Of a stretch of DNA of 64,000 nt, positions 20,779 through 34,834 are shown piece after piece (within the stretch, counting starts at the first letter, position 1; every line of letters starts with the position of its first letter). Source of the DNA: Theobroma cacao (taxonomy: Eukaryota > Streptophyta > Magnoliopsida > Malvales > Malvaceae). The notes under the pieces were generated by a model, which worked only from the letters and a program-made list of their open reading frames with translations, did not search any database and was not told the DNA's origin. The position numbers and the translations under genes were made by a program. Location of the stretch: NCBI RefSeq assembly GCF_000208745.1, contig NC_030857.1, forward strand, positions 5,759,909 through 5,823,908. Direction: 5' to 3'.

Positions 20779-23700
20779 AACAGCTCAAGCAAAAGACCAT
20801 ATCCAGATAGGATAGACAGATAAATAGATATAAATGAAATGGGTGTCCATTGAGTCAATGGGCTGAACATTTAGTGTTCTGTGCATGAGTTTTCACTGTA
20901 TTTGGATTCGGGAATGACTAATCCTGGGTTGCTGAAAGTGAAAGAAGTTACGTGTACGGTGAACGTGATTCGTTAGAGTATTCGTTAGCAAAATTAAAGA
21001 TTAATTGCACGCTGAGAAACCCAATAATGATGATTAATTATTTTTGCAACAGGTCTTTGGTCCACCTAACCTTGTGCTGCTATGTGTCTAAATATGGGAC
21101 ACACAAACAAGGCATTCCAATTTTTTATTTTTTATGTTTTGCCTAAAGATATTTGGTGGAGTTTTGTTTATTGCCTTGCCTTGAGTATTCGATGACCTGC
21201 AGAAGAATGAGTTTGAGTGACGAGGTTTTGTTTTCAAGGAGGAATGGTTTGGTGCAGACACTCTCCTGGTCAGGATCAGCAAACATGTCAGCTGTCAAAA
21301 ATTTATTTCCCTCACATCTCTACAGGGCCTCTAAGCGCCATTGAGGGTATCAACCATTCAATTTACAACATGTGGCTTGTTCCCTCCTATGACATGATGA
21401 GCTAGGGGCCTTAATCAACTTGGTATTCCAAAAAAATTTCTACTAAATCAAAGCCATAATCATGGAAAAAGAGTACTTTTTATATAGCTTTCAATTAGAT
21501 ACCCTTTTGCTAAAGCCTACAAGCACTAGTACTACATTACATTACTATAAATGCTTAGCTGATGGTTTGAGGGTAGGCAGTAAATTCATATAAGTTCAGA
21601 ATGCTCCCTCTTTTAGGGGATGAGAAGGGGCAAAAAGGTACTCTACAGTGGGAAGGAATCCTGAAGTGGAGTTTTGGTTAGTTGAACCAAAAAGCAAAGT
21701 GAAAGGAAAGCAAACTCTTCCATCAAATGTTAGTCAAAGAGGGGTAACTAGGATATAGGGTCTATGGTCTATGCCCCTAAAGAATTGAGCCTATTGGACT
21801 TAAAATTTGATAATTGGATCCTTTCTTCTCGACTCATACCCATCATATCCCCAACTTTTCTTTTTCTGCTTTAGCAAAGATATACTAATTGGTTGACCTG
21901 ACCCTCTCTCTCTCTCCACATTTTTGGTAGCCTTGCCCTCCCTTCCATGTGAGAATGTGCTCGTAAGGCTTGGACAACCCCCAAATTTCCTCTTCCTCTT
22001 AACCTTGTTGAAGACCATTTGTGCATACATCCACACCCATCCCTGAACAAACAGGAAATATGAATTCCATGTTATAGTTACCCATGGCAAATTTCCTACC
22101 CCATCTCAAGCATTGTCTTGACGCCCATGTAATGAACTCCATGCTCATTGGTCATGTCAATAAAATGTATTTGTGGCCCATTTTCCTCTAGGAAAAAAGT
22201 AGTTCACCCTTACACGGCACATGATTAAGGATTTTTCTGTTGTTGCAACCACAGAAAATGAAGATTTCTTGCTTAAATTATTTAGTATGTATTAAGTAAT
22301 AATATAGTCAATGCTAAATAATCTATATAGAAAAGAATACCAATACAAATGCTAGACACTTTTCAAACAATATTCTGACTACCCACAAATTATAGGGTAG
22401 AATACTGAATCGTCAAAAGGAATAATTATGATTAAAGGAAAATTACTAAAAGGTTTAAGAGGACAGAAATCGCTGGCCTAATAACCAAATTAAAACATTG
22501 AACAGAGGGGCCCCTTGCATGATGTTGATTCAAAGTTCACTCTTTGGTATGATTGGTTGCAGAAACAATGTTTTCTTTTTATAATTTTTTTTCATTTATT
22601 TATTTATTTTGGGTTTAATTTAAAGTTTCTTTATTTGTTCCCCAAATCTGAGACTGGCATTTGAAATTTTGATTGTAAAAAAAAGGGTTCATAAGGGGTG
22701 GCCCAAAGGAAAAGAAAACTCCCACTTTGGAAGGTTGAGCATATAATTATAAATCCAGTTGTGTAGTTTTTGGGGTTGACACCTGTCCTAGAATGTTTTA
22801 GGTATTAACCCTTTTACCTAGCTTTACTTTCACTTTTTTCTTTGGGTCAGCTATTTAATTGCCTTGTGTTTCTGATATTTGGAGCACCTTCTTTCCCTTG
22901 CATAAGGACAATGCCATCCTTCCAATTTCCAACTCATTTCTCTTTGCATTAATCAAAAGAATTTTGGGTCTCTTTTCTAAAACTACTTCAACAAAGGTGA
23001 AGGGTAAGAAATTTACCATTTTGAAAGAAAAAGTTTTCAATTTTCCATACACAACAAATAGATGAAACTCAATTCATTTGTGTGTAGAGGAATGAAGGTT
23101 AATATCTTTTTCATAGCCAAATTCTATCCTTAACTTTTTTGTGTTGAATTTTTATGTAAATGTAGTTTTCATTGATTTTACAAATGATTTATGATGTACC
23201 CTTTTTTTTTCTATTTTTACATTTAAAAATAGAAAAGAAAAAATTATTGCTGATGGTGAAATGCCATATTGGATCTAACTGTTTCTTTCTGTTTGCACTG
23301 CTACTGAAATATTAATCAAAGGGATGGCCACAGTGTATTCAGAGTTTGCAGAGAAAGAAAAAAAAGATTGGTTTATCATTCAATACAGTCTGGTGTTGTT
23401 TCCTCAATTTATTGTTATATCTTGATGTGGAGTTAATTCAATCCTTAGTTTGTACTCTGTATGTACACAACAGTGAAAGTTTTGAATCCTTTGCCTTCCC
23501 AATTTAGGCCCCTTCTTTTTTTTTTCTTCTAAAAATGAGAAATGTAAGAAAATCACCTAATTTTTTCCAAATGAGTTTGTTTTGATTATTTAACCATAAC
23601 ATTATCAATAATACATCTACACATGTAATTCTTAATAATGAGTTCAATTCTTGAAAAAATCTGAGATTTGGGTTTGAACTTTTGAATGTTTGTAAGTCAT

Positions 23701-25540
23701 TTCCTTTGTACAAAAGTGTTAATATTAGGTTCCCTAATTTAGTTTGGAATAGATTGTAGTTTCTATAACTTTACCCTTGATATTATTTTTCTTAAAAGGA
23801 AAAAAGAAGAAATAAAAAAGGTAATGCTAACTCCAAAGTTATGAACATGGACCAGATCAAAGTTCCAGTCACATTCACTTCATTTCATACCCAAAAGCAT
23901 AACACTAAGGTGGGTACCCCATGTATCATGATTCACAGCAGGTTTGGGAAAAATCACTTGTCTTGAAACCAAAGCAGGATTTTTTGAGGGGAAGCAAAGG
24001 GGGGAAAAAGAGAAGAAAAATCATCTTTTAATCTTAATAATAATAAAACATATATCAATATGAAGATTGAAAAGAAAGTGTGGGTGGTCCCCTGAGGAAA
24101 CCCCAAATTTAATTGGAGTGAGCTAACCTGATAAGCAACTTGCCAAGACTAGCCATATCTTGCTCCAGTTCCTCAACTGATTGGATATGTATGCCCCCTT
24201 CTTCTTGTTTTTCTTTTTCTCCCTCTTTAAGTTTCCATATTTTCTAGCTAGCCCCTTTGAATCTCCATATGAACAATTATTCCTTATATCATTTTCATTT
24301 TGTTAGAGGCTCTGGACCATCCAGTTGTATCCATCTAAGATCATTAAGAAGAAAATGAAACATTCCCCTATATATGGGATTTCTAGGGTAGTTTCTTGAT
24401 GTCGTGATAGGGATGTGGCTTCACCAGTCTAACCATGTCATAGCATTTGCTTCGTTGCCATCCATGGACCCATATACATGATCAACATAGACTTTTAATT
24501 ATACGTATTTTTTTTTTATATTTCGATCATAAAATTAATGTAATGTAAAACATATCCATTAAACTATAATTAATTAAATAGACAGGTGCACAACAAACTT
24601 TAAAAATTGTATGGATGATTTTGTTTTTGGGTCACACTGGATTCTATATTTTACTTGGAAGTCCTTGGTTTAGTGTGGAAGAGGAAGCAAGTAAGTTGTC
24701 ACCCACCACCAACCTCCCCATCCAGAAACTAAATCCCGAGCTTCCCTAATTTACTCAGCAGGGCTTGGATTCTGAGAAGATGCCTTTGTTTCCTTTGCAA
24801 AATTGGCAAGTGTGATCATAATTTTGAGCTGGGATCCAAATACAGTTTTAATGGCATTCACATGTGAAAGAGCTTCTACTTGTAAGCCCGAATCATATTT
24901 GCATTTGTGCAGATGCTTATCCATTTACATATAAAAACAATCCCAAGTATTAATTTCCTTCTCTTGCAAATAATATTATGTTAGATATTTCCATTTTTTT
25001 CCCAGGTCAAATTTGTATTAAATAAATATAAATCCTATGATCATCTTATGTATGTACCTTAACTTCCAAAAGATTAATACAAATTAAAGTTCTAATTTGT
25101 ATTAGCATTATTTTAAAGAATAATAATAATAAAATCCAATTAGATAGAAGGAGAGGGGAGGCAATCTTATTTTATACTCCATAATTAAAGGGTGTGCTCA
25201 TGGTCCTAGATCAAAGATAATGGAGGGCCGGGGCGTTTGAATCAATGCCCCTTAAACAAAGTTCCTTGGCTTCTTCTTCTTCTTCACTTTCCAATGAAAA
25301 TCTCAAAAGACCAACATCCTCTTAACATGTCCCATTCTCCAAAAACCCACGAGCACCCTTCTCAACCCCATTTTCATACTATTATTTGAAGCATAACCCA
25401 ATATAGCTAAGATTTCTGGTCCCCCATCTAGAAAAGGAACATTCAATGTTAAAGAAAATTAAACCCCCCCACGCCCCCCCTTCCCCCCCCTTTTTTTTAT
25501 GTTTGTTTCTTAAGAAAATTATGGTAAGGGAATAAAGGGG

Positions 25541-25592
<52 letters not shown>
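25541..25592. repeat. A-run plus (TA)n microsatellite
   Basis: Sixteen A residues are followed by about 36 bases of alternating TA, interrupted by one G. It lies close to a run of C and T homopolymers at 25465-25500. Confidence 0.9.
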
Positions 25593-25593
<1 letters not shown>

Positions 25594-26840
25594 CCTCCCC
25601 TTAAACATTCGATTGTTTTTGATTAACAAGTAGGAACAATTAATCATTGGCAACTTGTTTAGTCAAATGTAACAAATTTGGGTCCAGAAACATTGTATAT
25701 TAAAAATGATAATCTAAGTAAGCAAATGGACAAAATCCCTCTCATTTAGGATCGGCCGGTTGATGGTTCCTAAAGCTGGTGAAAGCAACGGTGTTGATTA
25801 GGTCATGAGTTTTTAGATATATTCCTTGAAGAAATGGGGAAACAAAAAAGTGATAGGAATAAACATAAAAATTGGCCTAAAAAGACTGATTTTGCATAGT
25901 AGAGGGGTTAAGCAAGACACAAATGCAAAGAACCTCATCATTTCAATTCCCACCCTTGTTTTGAAAAAATCAAAGAAAACAAAGGGAATTATATATATAT
26001 ATCTAGGAAAAATAAAACCCACAAATTTCAATAGAATGGAGGGTGAAGTGAAGGACCAAAGTCAGTTGCTCGAGGAAGAAAAGAGGTGGGAAGCAGCCAA
26101 ACGAAGCACTGAGTTCAAACATCTGAATTCTAAAATGGGAAGAAGCTAAGAAAAACACAAGGAAAGAATTAGAGAAGCAGCTGAATCTCAGTCAATGAGT
26201 CAAACTTTTTATAACCCAATAAACTCAGCAGTGTATCATCATAGAACAATGCCCAATAAACTTATTTACTTCTATAGTACAAAATACCCACTTGCCCTCT
26301 TCTCTCTTCTCTCTTCTCTCTGAATTATAAATATATAAACTTTACAGAGCTGGAGATTCTGGGGGAGAAAACAAACTGGAAAAGAAAAGGAAGAAATTGG
26401 AAGCAAGTTCATCAAAACAATTTCATGTCTTTAAGGGTCATTAGCCCAAACTTTTCTTTCTCTCCCTCAGTTTTTTTCCTTCTCTCTCGTTCTCTTTTCC
26501 TTTTTGTAAATTTATTTTTTTCTCCACTTTTAATATATTTCTCAACTCCTCAAATTTCCATTTAATTATTTTATTCTATTTTATTTTTTCCTTTCTCTTC
26601 CTTTCTGCCCATTAAACAATGAAAATGGCATATTACCAATCATCCTTTCCCCTCTATAGGAAACACCCATCATTGCTCCCAACAATCCTTTTCAACCTTA
26701 GAAACCTGAGCTTCTGAGATATTCCCACCCTTCCATTCCATTTCTTTTCCACCCCCTCCTCCTTCATCCTTCCTCCTTCCTCCTTCCTCCTGCCTATTAC
26801 CTTACGCCTCTTTCCTCTTCATTCAAATATCCCTTCACTT

Positions 26841-26846
26841 TATAAA
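26841..26846 (+). promoter_or_regulatory. Putative TATA box of the BPS1-like gene
   Basis: TATAAA lies 62 bases upstream of the chosen start codon within a CT-rich region, giving a short leader of about 30-40 bases. Confidence 0.55.
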
Positions 26847-26907
26847 CTTTTCTCCTCCCCTTACTCTCACTCTTAAAACTCCCACCCCCTTGTTTTTTTT
26901 TTTTACA

Positions 26908-27995
26908 ATGGATCCATCTTCCACCAGCTCAGTCAATGGATTCTACACCTTTCTCACTCGTGGCATAGATGATCTTGAACGCGTTTATCTCTCTAATAAC
27001 TTCATGTCAATCCAATTCCTACAAAGGGTTCTTTCTCTTCTCCGATCCTTCCATTCCCAGCTACTCCTCCTTGTCCAAAAACTCCATCTTCCTGTTGGTG
27101 ATAAGTGGCTTGACGAATACATGGATGAAAGTTCCAAACTTTGGGAGGCTTGTCATGTCCTTAAATCAGGCATCTCTGGCATGGAAAACTATTACTCTGC
27201 AGGATTTAATATCACTTCTTCTCTTGATAATCATCGCCATCTTAGTCCTCAGCTCTCCAGACAGGTCATTAAATTCCCAAAGCATACAACTTTACTATCC
27301 AAGTTGAGCCCCACCCTTTTTTTTTTCCAATTTTAAAGCACTGAATTCATGATCTGATATTTTCTTTTCACTATTGAAAACAGGTCGTCCGGGCAATTTC
27401 AGGGTGCCGTAGAGAAGCTGTGGGATTGGAAGAAGAGAACAGGGCGTTGATGGAAACAAGAATCCAACCACTTTCATTAAGGTTTGACGAGAAGGTTTCT
27501 ATCGAATCAAAGCTGAATGGATTCAACGGTTTCCGAGGAGTTTTATATGCAATGAGGAATGTCAGCTCATTGCTTTTAATGATCTTGCTATACGGGCTGG
27601 TTTATTGCTGGCCGGAATCAAGTTTCCTAAGAGGAGGATACGAAGGGTGTCTGTTTTTCGGATCAGCTTTCATGATCTCAACAGCAAGACTGCAGCAAAG
27701 AGTGGCGGCAGAGATCAACCAGATCAATGGGAGGCCAGGGATATTGCTTTACGAGTTTAGGAGATCAAAGTTGGCGATGGAAGAGCTGAGAGGGGAACTG
27801 GAGAGGTGGTGTGGACAAGGAGGGGCGGTGGAGTGCGAAACAGAAGTGGGGATAAGGGAAAGAGTGGAGAATTTGAAGGGGTGTTTTGGGGTGTTAAGAT
27901 CTGGTGCTGAGAATATTGTTGGCCAACTTGATGATTTCTTTGATGAGATTGTTGAAGGGAGGAAGAAGCTTTTGGACTTTTGCAGTCATAGGTAG
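26908..27995 (+). CDS. BYPASS1 (BPS1)-like protein
   Basis: BPS1 in Arabidopsis prevents production of a root-derived signal that arrests shoot growth; the biochemical role of this family is unknown. Exons 26908-27264 and 27384-27995 join in frame ([15 protein letters not shown]) to 322 residues. The open frame starts six codons earlier, but [13 protein letters not shown] is the conserved family start. Typical blocks are [55 protein letters not shown] and [14 protein letters not shown] hydrophobic segment (about 179-194) could contact a membrane, and the C-terminal third is helical and charged ([19 protein letters not shown]). From memory it is closest to At1g22030/At1g77855, both beside homologues of its neighbours here. 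Confidence 0.93.
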
Positions 27996-29985
27996 AGAGA
28001 GAAAAGAGAGAGATTAGGATGGTTGAAAAAAAAAAATACTAGGTAGAGGAATCAGTTGTTGGGGGTTGTTGTACCTTTTAACCCTTTCCCTTCCTTCTAA
28101 TTTTCCTTTTTTTCTTCTATTAAAAAATTTTCTTTATTATTTTTTTAATCTTTGAAGCATTTGTTGTTTCTACTGTGGAGATAGTAGTAGCTGCTTTTCC
28201 CAAAACCAGATATAAAAAATATGCAGGGGAGGGGGACGACAAAGCAGAGTAAATTCTGGGCTTGAACAATCTTAAACTATAAACAGTCAAGTCAAAAAAG
28301 GGAACAAGAAAAGAAGGTTAGGACTAATTTTCATGCAGGGCAAACCAGCCTCCTACTTGCTCTCTGATGTTTTTATCTTTCTTACAAGTTACATGGGAGA
28401 AAAAGGGCTAGAAGCTTCTTGCGTTTTCGTTTTTATTTTTATTTTTGGTTTTAAGAGACCGGGGAGAATATCAGAGTCAAATCCTGAATGAATTGTGGTT
28501 AAATTAAATAAATATATATATATAGTAGGTAAATTATTTATTTTAATTACATTGAAAGTAGCTTCCTCTTGATCCGGTGGTCCAAAGAGGTCCTCTCAAA
28601 GTTGTTATAGTAAATGACTAATCATTCTAGCTGTGAAAAAATGATGAAAAAGGGCGGACTTAGAGCTGTAGGGAGGACTCTGAGATTCCTGGGTAGCTTT
28701 AATTTCAAAAGCAGCAGCTTCTTTGCTCGTAGGAAGCTTTTGTCTGATTCGGTTCAACTTTGACAGCAATGGAGTTGATGATGAAAGTTTCGAAGCACAT
28801 CCCTTCTTCCTGACATGTCCCTTCTTAGTCTCTCTCTCCCTCCAAGTTGTTTTTATTCTTTCTCTTTTATTTTCTCCCTCTTTTTGGGGGTCTGTGGTAT
28901 TGTAAACTAAAGAAAATATGGGGGGGTCACTTTCTCACTTGTAACCGTATCTCATGCTTTTTGTCCCTGCCGGAAATTCATGCCTTGCCTCCCTTCAAGG
29001 GTTCCATGCGAGGAGGCTGAATAAATAAACAAAGAAAAAAGGGCGCATAAAATAATGGGTGGGAGCACAGACAAAACAAAATCAAGTAGTGAATAAAATA
29101 AAAGCTAGCACCAGGTTTCGGCAGCAGCAGAAAAATTATTCTTCCAACTGTGCTATGGGCTATACGGACTGAGCAGGATGATTACCCGTTCAACAACACG
29201 CCAAGCCCCACATTATCACCCCAAATTATGTTCTTCTTTATTGGTTTTAAAGAAAAGTTTTCAGCTTTTGTTTCCTCTTTACACCGCTTACTAAAATTAG
29301 CCAATAACCGAAAACCAAAAACAAAACAAAACAAAAATGATTAAGATCCCAAGAGCTATAGGAGCCATAGCAAGCAAATGCAGAGACAATGTCATGGTAT
29401 GCAGGAAAAAAGTAGTGTGATATATTTTAAAAACATCAAAATCAACAGGGATACTTAAAGTGGTTGTTTGCCTTGTTTCAATTATCCGGAACAATCAGCA
29501 GTAACTTAACAGTGCTATTGTCAACCAGTTCAGTAGGCTGCATATAACCCTGACAATCCACATTATAAATATGGTCGCATCTCTTGCTAAGGTTCTTGCC
29601 ATAAGGAGCTATACACTTTCACTGCCTCACTGACTTTCTCTGTCACCAAAAGCACACCAAACAGGGGAGCTAGCAAGAGTGAACTTCATAAAATATGCTT
29701 GCATCATAAATATTACACGTCCTATTTTAAAAGAAATGGCTCTGTATGACATTTCACAAAAATTACAAAAGTTAAAAACACAGCTGGTTCAGACAATGCA
29801 ATGTGATTTCTGTTAAATTTTGGAAACATATCCAAAAATGTTGACCTATTTTCTGTAATTTACATGAGTTCATTAAGAAAATGTGGATGGGCAAAACAGA
29901 ACGGATTACCAAAAGCAAATGTGATAGTATGCCAGAGAAGCAAGAAAATGATTCCAAGTAGCATGCATGCCATCTTTATAAATCT
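27996..29985. other. Convergent spacer between BPS1-like and SHMT genes
   Basis: This holds BPS1-like 3' UTR on the plus strand, SHMT 3' UTR on the minus strand and about 1 kb of unremarkable DNA between them. The open frames here are short and low in complexity. I see no gene. Confidence 0.5.
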
Positions 29986-32900
29986 TCAAGTATCAAATCC
30001 TGGCATTGCAAACTGAGCAGCAAATGCCTCAACCCGATTCCGAAGATCAACAATATCTTTATTATTGTGAAGACCCTTGAGAAACTCTTTCTGCAATTTT
30101 CCATGGTCCCTCTGCACAGCACTGGCAATCTGAGCTGCTCTATAAAGAAAGTCAGCCATTGTCTCAAAATCGGACTCTAAACAACCTCTTGACGTCATAG
30201 CAGGAGAACCTGAGAGAAAAAAATAAAATTAGGAAAACTAAGATGAATGGAACAACATACTGTAAGCCAGCACTTTGGCGACAATAAAAACATAAAGAGT
30301 ATTAGTCAGTGAACCACTATAAATGAACCGAATTCAAAATATAGTGGTTGAAATAAAATATAATACATCTGTTTTAATACAGTAGGAACCTGTTGTTATT
30401 TTAATTATGCTAATTTTAACGTTTTATAAAGCAGGAAACCACATCAATAATTGAGTCACTACATCAAAGAAAAATTAATGATTCATGTGATTCTCAACAA
30501 TGTTTTGAGGCCTCAATATACCCATTGCCAGTTAGCTGGCAAGAAGCACAAACCAGAAGCACAATATGCGCTCCTTTAGCACCTTTGTAACCTCAACTAC
30601 CCATAGTAAATGTAATAAACACCCTAACTACCACATGAATTAGTCATTTCTAAATACATTAAAGGGGTAAAAATAACATATTATTGCACTTAAAGAACTG
30701 ATACTAGAAAGTCCAGCACAAAATATTACCATATGCCTCATTTCAATGACTCTGTAACAAAAATCTGGCAACAAACATAGATAATGTACATGCAGAACAA
30801 AACTAAAGCATGATATAATGAGACCATATATGAAGCTGTCTTTTCAAAAAAAAAAAAAACCATACATGAAGCTGCGAAAAAGTCAGGAGAAATTTCTCCA
30901 ATTGCAAAAACAAGAATACTGCTTACCAATTCTCACTCCTCCAGGACAAATAGCACCATTATCACCAAATATAGCAGTTTTATTGAGAGTGATGTGGCAC
31001 ATCTCGCAAACTTTCTCATAGCATTTACCTGGGAAACAGAATAAGAAGGAGTTATTAGTGAGGGAAAGAGAGCAGGAAAGCATCTGCATTAATACAAAGG
31101 AGAATGCACTCTGCATATTGATAATGGCACATATATGGGCTCACTATAGTAATAAACTATTAGAACCAAATCAATCTTGTTAAACACCACAAACACATTG
31201 ACAAATATGGAACATAAATTTTTACTAGCTCAGGAAAACATGGCTAGGATGCTACTTTGAATATAAATTTGTTTTAAGATACTTAATGCACATGGAATAT
31301 CATTGGAAAAAAATATGAAAAATGTAGGAACGATAAAACAAGAACACAGAACCTCTACCCTCTGTTCTAATAAGTATTGCTATGGCATATGACGCATTGA
31401 GGTGTGTCCTGTATCAAGGCAACCTCAAATTGCCTTAGAGCTTAAAACAAATGCCAGTTTTCAAAATAATAATGATTTATTGTGGAAAGCATGGACTTGT
31501 GAGAAATAGAAAGAAGAAACACTTGAATCAAATGTGGTCTACAAGCAATTAGCTCAATTTTCGTTTGATTCTCAAGAAAGTTTGACAGCCTCTAAACTCA
31601 ACTACCAACTTCTATTTTCACGACACAATTTTTGTTACGGTTAAATATTTCTACAAGATATTATGCCTTTATAATCTTTAATGCTATATTTTATTCGAAA
31701 GAATTACTTATTTGTAGTCTTTACATGGAATTAAACACCTTGGCATAAGGTATCTCTATTTAAAACATCGCCTTGAATAAGACTGGTAAATTTTATTATA
31801 AATTAAACGGCAAGTTGATCCTCACAAGGGGTTCAAGAATCAATGCCACATTGTCCAACAAGAAAACAAAGTTTGCTTCAAAACAGAAATAGAGGCTGAC
31901 TAGCAAAAAGGAGAAAAGAAAGTGAAAAAAGCCATTAAAAAGTTTTGGGTGAAAATTGGTCACAGGTGATGGACAACAGCAATGTTAACATAATCAAACT
32001 AAATCACAGAAAGGAATAACATAATTTCAACAAAAAACAAATTCAAGATGTCAGCACTTAGCACATATTGCCTAACTATGTAAATACACCAGGTTTGTGA
32101 TATTGAGCGGACAAGATTAGAATACCTGTTAAACCTAGAGTAGTGAGATCCCAGAGCAACAGATGGTTGTCGGTGCCCCCGGTAACCAATTTGCATTTTC
32201 TTCTTACAAGAGCAGATGCTAAAGCCTGAGCGTTTTTCTTCACCTGTTGCATATATGCTTTGTACTCTGGTGTAGCCACATGCTTTAAGGCTATGGCAAG
32301 AGCGGCAATATGATTATTATGAGGTCCCCCTTGTAATGATGGAAAAACAGCAAAGTTGATCTTTTCCTCGAAATCATACTGACAACCACAATCACCATTA
32401 CTAAGAGACATGCCTTGTTTTCTTGATTTTGCACCCCTCCTGTAAAAGATTATACCACCCCTTGGGCCCCGCAGACTTTTGTGAGTTGTTGAAGTAACAA
32501 TATCACAGTAGTCAAATGGACTGGCACATTCCTGCAATGGACAATAGTGAGCATGCTGGTAGGGGAAACAAAAACACATAATGCCTTACATAAGAAGGCA
32601 AATATGGAAAGAGAGATCAACCTGAAGAGACATTACATGTCAAGGCTAGTATTTTTCTTTCAAGGGATGCAGCATCATAGAAGGATTTTTTTTTTTTTTT
32701 AAGGGGGGAGGGGGTGGTGGTGCAGTATTCAGTACAATCCAAAACCTCAACATACGATTCTACTATTTTCAAGCTTGAAATACACACAATCCTTCCTGTT
32801 ATTTTGTACCCATATAACACTAACATTTACATTTGAGAAGTGTTGTTCCCTCAAGCACCACGGTGGAAAACACCTTGTCGAAAATCAACAGTCTATACCT

Positions 32901-34834
32901 TTGAATTTTGTAAGTATCAAGGATGAGCTAGTAACAGCAAAACAAGCAGAGCACCCTAAATGAATTCAGCATAAAGCCAACTGGACACTAACTATAAAAA
33001 TCATATGATCACTAGCCCAATAACAATCAAAATATAAATTCTATAACTAGCAGTCTCCAAAAAATCACCTTTTCTCTGAAATAAGTAGACTCAACCAACC
33101 AAAAGGAGAGAAGAAAAAAAGAAAAGAAGCACCCATTTCCCTCACTAACAAGAACAAAGGATGAGGTGTATGTGCATTTATATGTGTATAAACTCAAAGG
33201 ATCATGTGCTTTAGGTGACATATTACCAAGTCTATCAACTCAAAGTTGTTAAGGAGAAGGTAAAAATGAAAATCTTAGATGATCCATTTATAGCTTACAA
33301 AGTCAGTTCATAATCATTAAATGATAAATCAGTCTATCTCACAAAACTACATAGACAAATTTTACCTGAGCTCAACTAAATAGCCAGTTCAGGATAAGTT
33401 ACAAATGCTGCTTGCACATACAAATTCACAGACTGACATGATTTGCTTTTCACAAAATAAAGCTTAAGTTTTCTCTCTAAAGGGTAAGTGAAGTTATTTT
33501 TTCTTCCTTTCTTAAATGTAAATGTGAGTATATCTTTTCGGTTGAGTTCAGTTGCATAGCATTGAAGGTTGTGGTGTGTGAATTGCATGCATTTTTGGCA
33601 AACAAACAGTATGCCAACAGCATGCTACTAGTAAGTTAATCTAAGTGTTCTCAAAGCACCGTATACTTTTATAGATTACATATGTAATTTCACACAGGCC
33701 TATTACTATCCAAATGAATTGCAAGAAACCAAATAAACCTGGCAAAAAATGCCAGAAACCTCAACTCAGGGCACAAAATCTTTATATTAGAATCAAAACG
33801 TCAAGCCAATAACTAATCAAAACAAATCAAGTCCAAACCTTAGCAGCCACGAGACCACTAATATGAGCCATATCACACATCAATACTGCTCCACATCTAT
33901 CCGCAATCTGCCTAAACCTAGCATAGTCCCACTCCCTAGGATATGAACTCCCACCACAAATAAGTATCTTAGGCCGATAATCAAGTGCCTTCTCCTCAAG
34001 CTTATCATAATCAATATACCCTGTTTGCGGATTCACCTTATAAGGAAAACTCTCAAAAAATATGGAAGCAGCAGATACTTTCTTCCCACCCGGCATATAC
34101 CATCCATGACTCATATGCCCTCCGGATGGTGAATCCAACCCCATGATCCTATCACCTGGCAACAAAAGTCCAGTATAAACAGCGAAATTCGCGGAAGTAC
34201 ATGAATATGGCTGTACATTGACTCCCCATTTCTCGGAATCAAGACTAAAAGCTGCCAATGCACGCTCGTGACATAGGGTTTCGATTTGATCAATAAAATG
34301 ATTGCCCGTGTAGTACCTTGCTCCAGGCATTCCTTCGGAGTATTTGTTCGTTAAATGGCTTCCCAAAGCTTCCATCACAGCTCGGCACACGAAGTTTTCG
34401 GAAGCAATAAGCTCAATTCCAAAGAATTGTCTTTGCTTTTCCTTGTTCATGATTTCACTCAATTCCGGATCCGCCTCTTCGAGCCGTTGGTTTCCCCATG
34501 ACCGGACCGCGGCTCGTCTTTGGTCCAGACTGGGCTCGGTAGCTAACCGTTTACAAAGGTTGGAAACAGATTGGGAATCCCTATGTCTTTTCACGCACAT
34601 GGATTGCCCTAAAATCCTAATTTCTTCATCTTCCTTGATGTGATTTATGTGCTTGCCGTTCTGGAACCGAGGGGCACCGTCGTCTTTTCCTTCGAGGAAT
34701 TGTAACGGAACGCGCCGGACATGGTTCGATGAGCAGCGAAAGCTGGTGTCTATTTGAAGCGAAATCGAATCGTCTGCAATGGAAGTTTTAGTAAAACCCA
34801 GAGACAGAGCCGATTGAGCGTGAGATAAATCCAT
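29986..34834 (-). CDS. SHM7: Serine hydroxymethyltransferase, long SHM6/SHM7 type
   Basis: A PLP enzyme interconverting serine plus tetrahydrofolate with glycine plus 5,10-methylene-THF. Minus-strand exons 33839-34834, 32126-32531, 30927-31028 and 29986-30209 join in frame to 575 residues. The first 125 or so residues are an extension absent from cytosolic and mitochondrial forms, with a KRHRD basic patch. The core starts near the [25 protein letters not shown] block and includes [37 protein letters not shown] and [13 protein letters not shown], with Lys350 the PLP lysine. Later come [20 protein letters not shown] and [13 protein letters not shown]. Long forms of this clade include Arabidopsis SHM7/MSA1, a nuclear protein affecting S-adenosylmethionine and sulfur homeostasis. 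Catalytic residues look intact. The synteny fits both SHM6 (At1g22020) and SHM7 (At1g36370), so the symbol is tentative. Confidence 0.94.

Larger units (their letters stand above)
19566..26907. other. 7.3-kb gene-poor stretch
   Basis: No protein or RNA gene is recognised between tRNA-Arg and the BPS1-like gene. The sequence is AT-rich with homopolymer and simple repeats (C-rich run 25465-25490, A run then TA repeat 25541-25592, CT-rich stretches 26280-26320 and 26460-26520). A minus-strand open frame at 20359-20778 with a TATA-like element upstream is listed separately as weak. The pyrimidine-rich 26640-26900 segment is probably BPS1-like promoter and leader. Noncoding RNAs or distal enhancers cannot be excluded by eye. 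Confidence 0.5.
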
